DNA of 6,244 bases from Paracoccaceae bacterium (lineage in GTDB: Bacteria; Pseudomonadota; Alphaproteobacteria; Rhodobacterales; Rhodobacteraceae). Numbering within the stretch: the stretch's first letter is position 1; every line of letters begins with the position of its first letter. Positions 5,829-6,244 of this stretch are shown here, piece after piece. Below the pieces are notes generated by a model that worked only from the letters and a program-made list of their open reading frames with translations, was not told the DNA's origin and did not search any database. The translations under genes and the position numbers were made by a program. The DNA lies in contig WFPZ01000203.1 in NCBI GenBank assembly GCA_015487335.1, positions 1 through 6,244 of the forward strand, given 5' to 3'.

Positions 5829-6244
5829 GCCGGGCGCACCACGCTGAGCAGATAGCCGAACTCGTCGCCGTATTCGTCCCAGGCGGCGATCTCGGCGGCG
5901 GCGGCGCGCAGCACCTCCAGCAGATCCTCGTCGGCCCCTTCGTACAGGGCGTTCATCCGCTCCAGCAGGGGGCCGTAATAGGCCTGCCAGGCGCTGTCGG
6001 CCAGCCGGCGGGTGGCGATCACCTCGTAGTCGGCGGCCTCGATGCGGGCGCGGATGCCCGCCTCGCCGCTCATCGCCGGATAGCCCGACCAGATATGCGC
6101 CACCACCTCCGAAGGCGGATCCCGCCAGAAACAGGGCTCGGTGAAGGCGATCACCCCGCCCGGCGCGAGCGAATCGCGCCACCGCTCCAGCGCCTCGGTG
6201 ATGCCGAGGAAATAGACCCCGCCGGCGCACCAGATCAGATCATA
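5825..6244 (-). CDS. Class I SAM-dependent methyltransferase, N-terminus missing
   Basis: The reading frame is open from the right edge to the stop at 5825-5827, giving the last 139 residues of a protein whose start and SAM-binding motif I lie outside the window. The visible part begins with YDLIWCAGGVYFLGITEAL, the motif II (D-L-I-W) strand and following helix of Rossmann-fold methyltransferases, then LAPGGVIAFTEPCFW, the motif III strand with its GG turn. Next come a WSGYPAMS segment and AWQAYYGPLLERM, resembling small-molecule or protein methyltransferases that have a WSEGAIY-type motif at the same place. The substrate is unknown. The GTG at 6154 is an internal codon, not a start, because it lies within the motif III strand. 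Its stop overlaps the ATG of the NDUFAF6-like gene by ATGA, so the two are very likely co-transcribed. I cannot equate it with NDUFAF5 or NDUFAF7 from this fragment. Confidence 0.8.
   Translation of the reverse strand, partial: YDLIWCAGGVYFLGITEALERWRDSLAPGGVIAFTEPCFWRDPPSEVVAHIWSGYPAMSGEAGIRARIEAADYEVIATRRLADSAWQAYYGPLLERMNALYEGADEDLLEVLRAAAAEIAAWDEYGDEFGYLLSVVRPA

Overview
The window comes from a very GC-rich genome, with G or C at nearly every third codon position. Gene content and protein style suggest an alphaproteobacterium of the Rhodobacter/Paracoccus group (Rhodobacteraceae). This assignment is inferred from recognised families, not from a database search. Coding density is very high: seven genes, two of them cut by the window edges, with almost no intergenic DNA. 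No tRNA, rRNA, mobile element or CRISPR array was seen.

Left part, minus strand (1-1587): cbiD (cobalt-precorrin-5B C1-methyltransferase) is followed by cobK (precorrin-6A reductase, whose 3' end runs off the left edge). Their stop and start codons overlap. They encode consecutive steps of corrin-ring synthesis: C1 methylation of the precorrin-5 stage, then reduction of precorrin-6A. A divergent 87-bp gap (1588-1674) holds a strong intrinsic-terminator shape reading toward cbiD, and candidate promoters for both directions.

Middle, plus strand (1675-5056): cobA (uroporphyrinogen-III C-methyltransferase, first committed corrin step), cobB (a,c-diamide synthase) and an MFS transporter form a tight unit in which both junctions are 4-base ATGA overlaps. 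The transporter carries MxxxM and HxxxM motifs at residues 234-238 and 262-266, the signature of CcoA, the copper importer needed for cytochrome cbb3 oxidase assembly. A copper importer gene is thus translationally coupled to cobalamin genes.

Right part, minus strand (5070-6244), convergent with ccoA: a class I SAM-dependent methyltransferase (C-terminal 139 residues only) overlaps by ATGA with a squalene/phytoene-synthase-fold protein that lacks the catalytic aspartates. That protein resembles the complex I assembly factor NDUFAF6 more than a carotenoid enzyme. The window therefore joins tetrapyrrole/cobalt chemistry to proteins probably involved in respiratory-complex assembly. I found no clearly new multi-gene system. 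The points most worth a second look are the cobA-cobB-ccoA coupling, the compact divergent control region, and the catalytically degenerate synthase paired with a methyltransferase.
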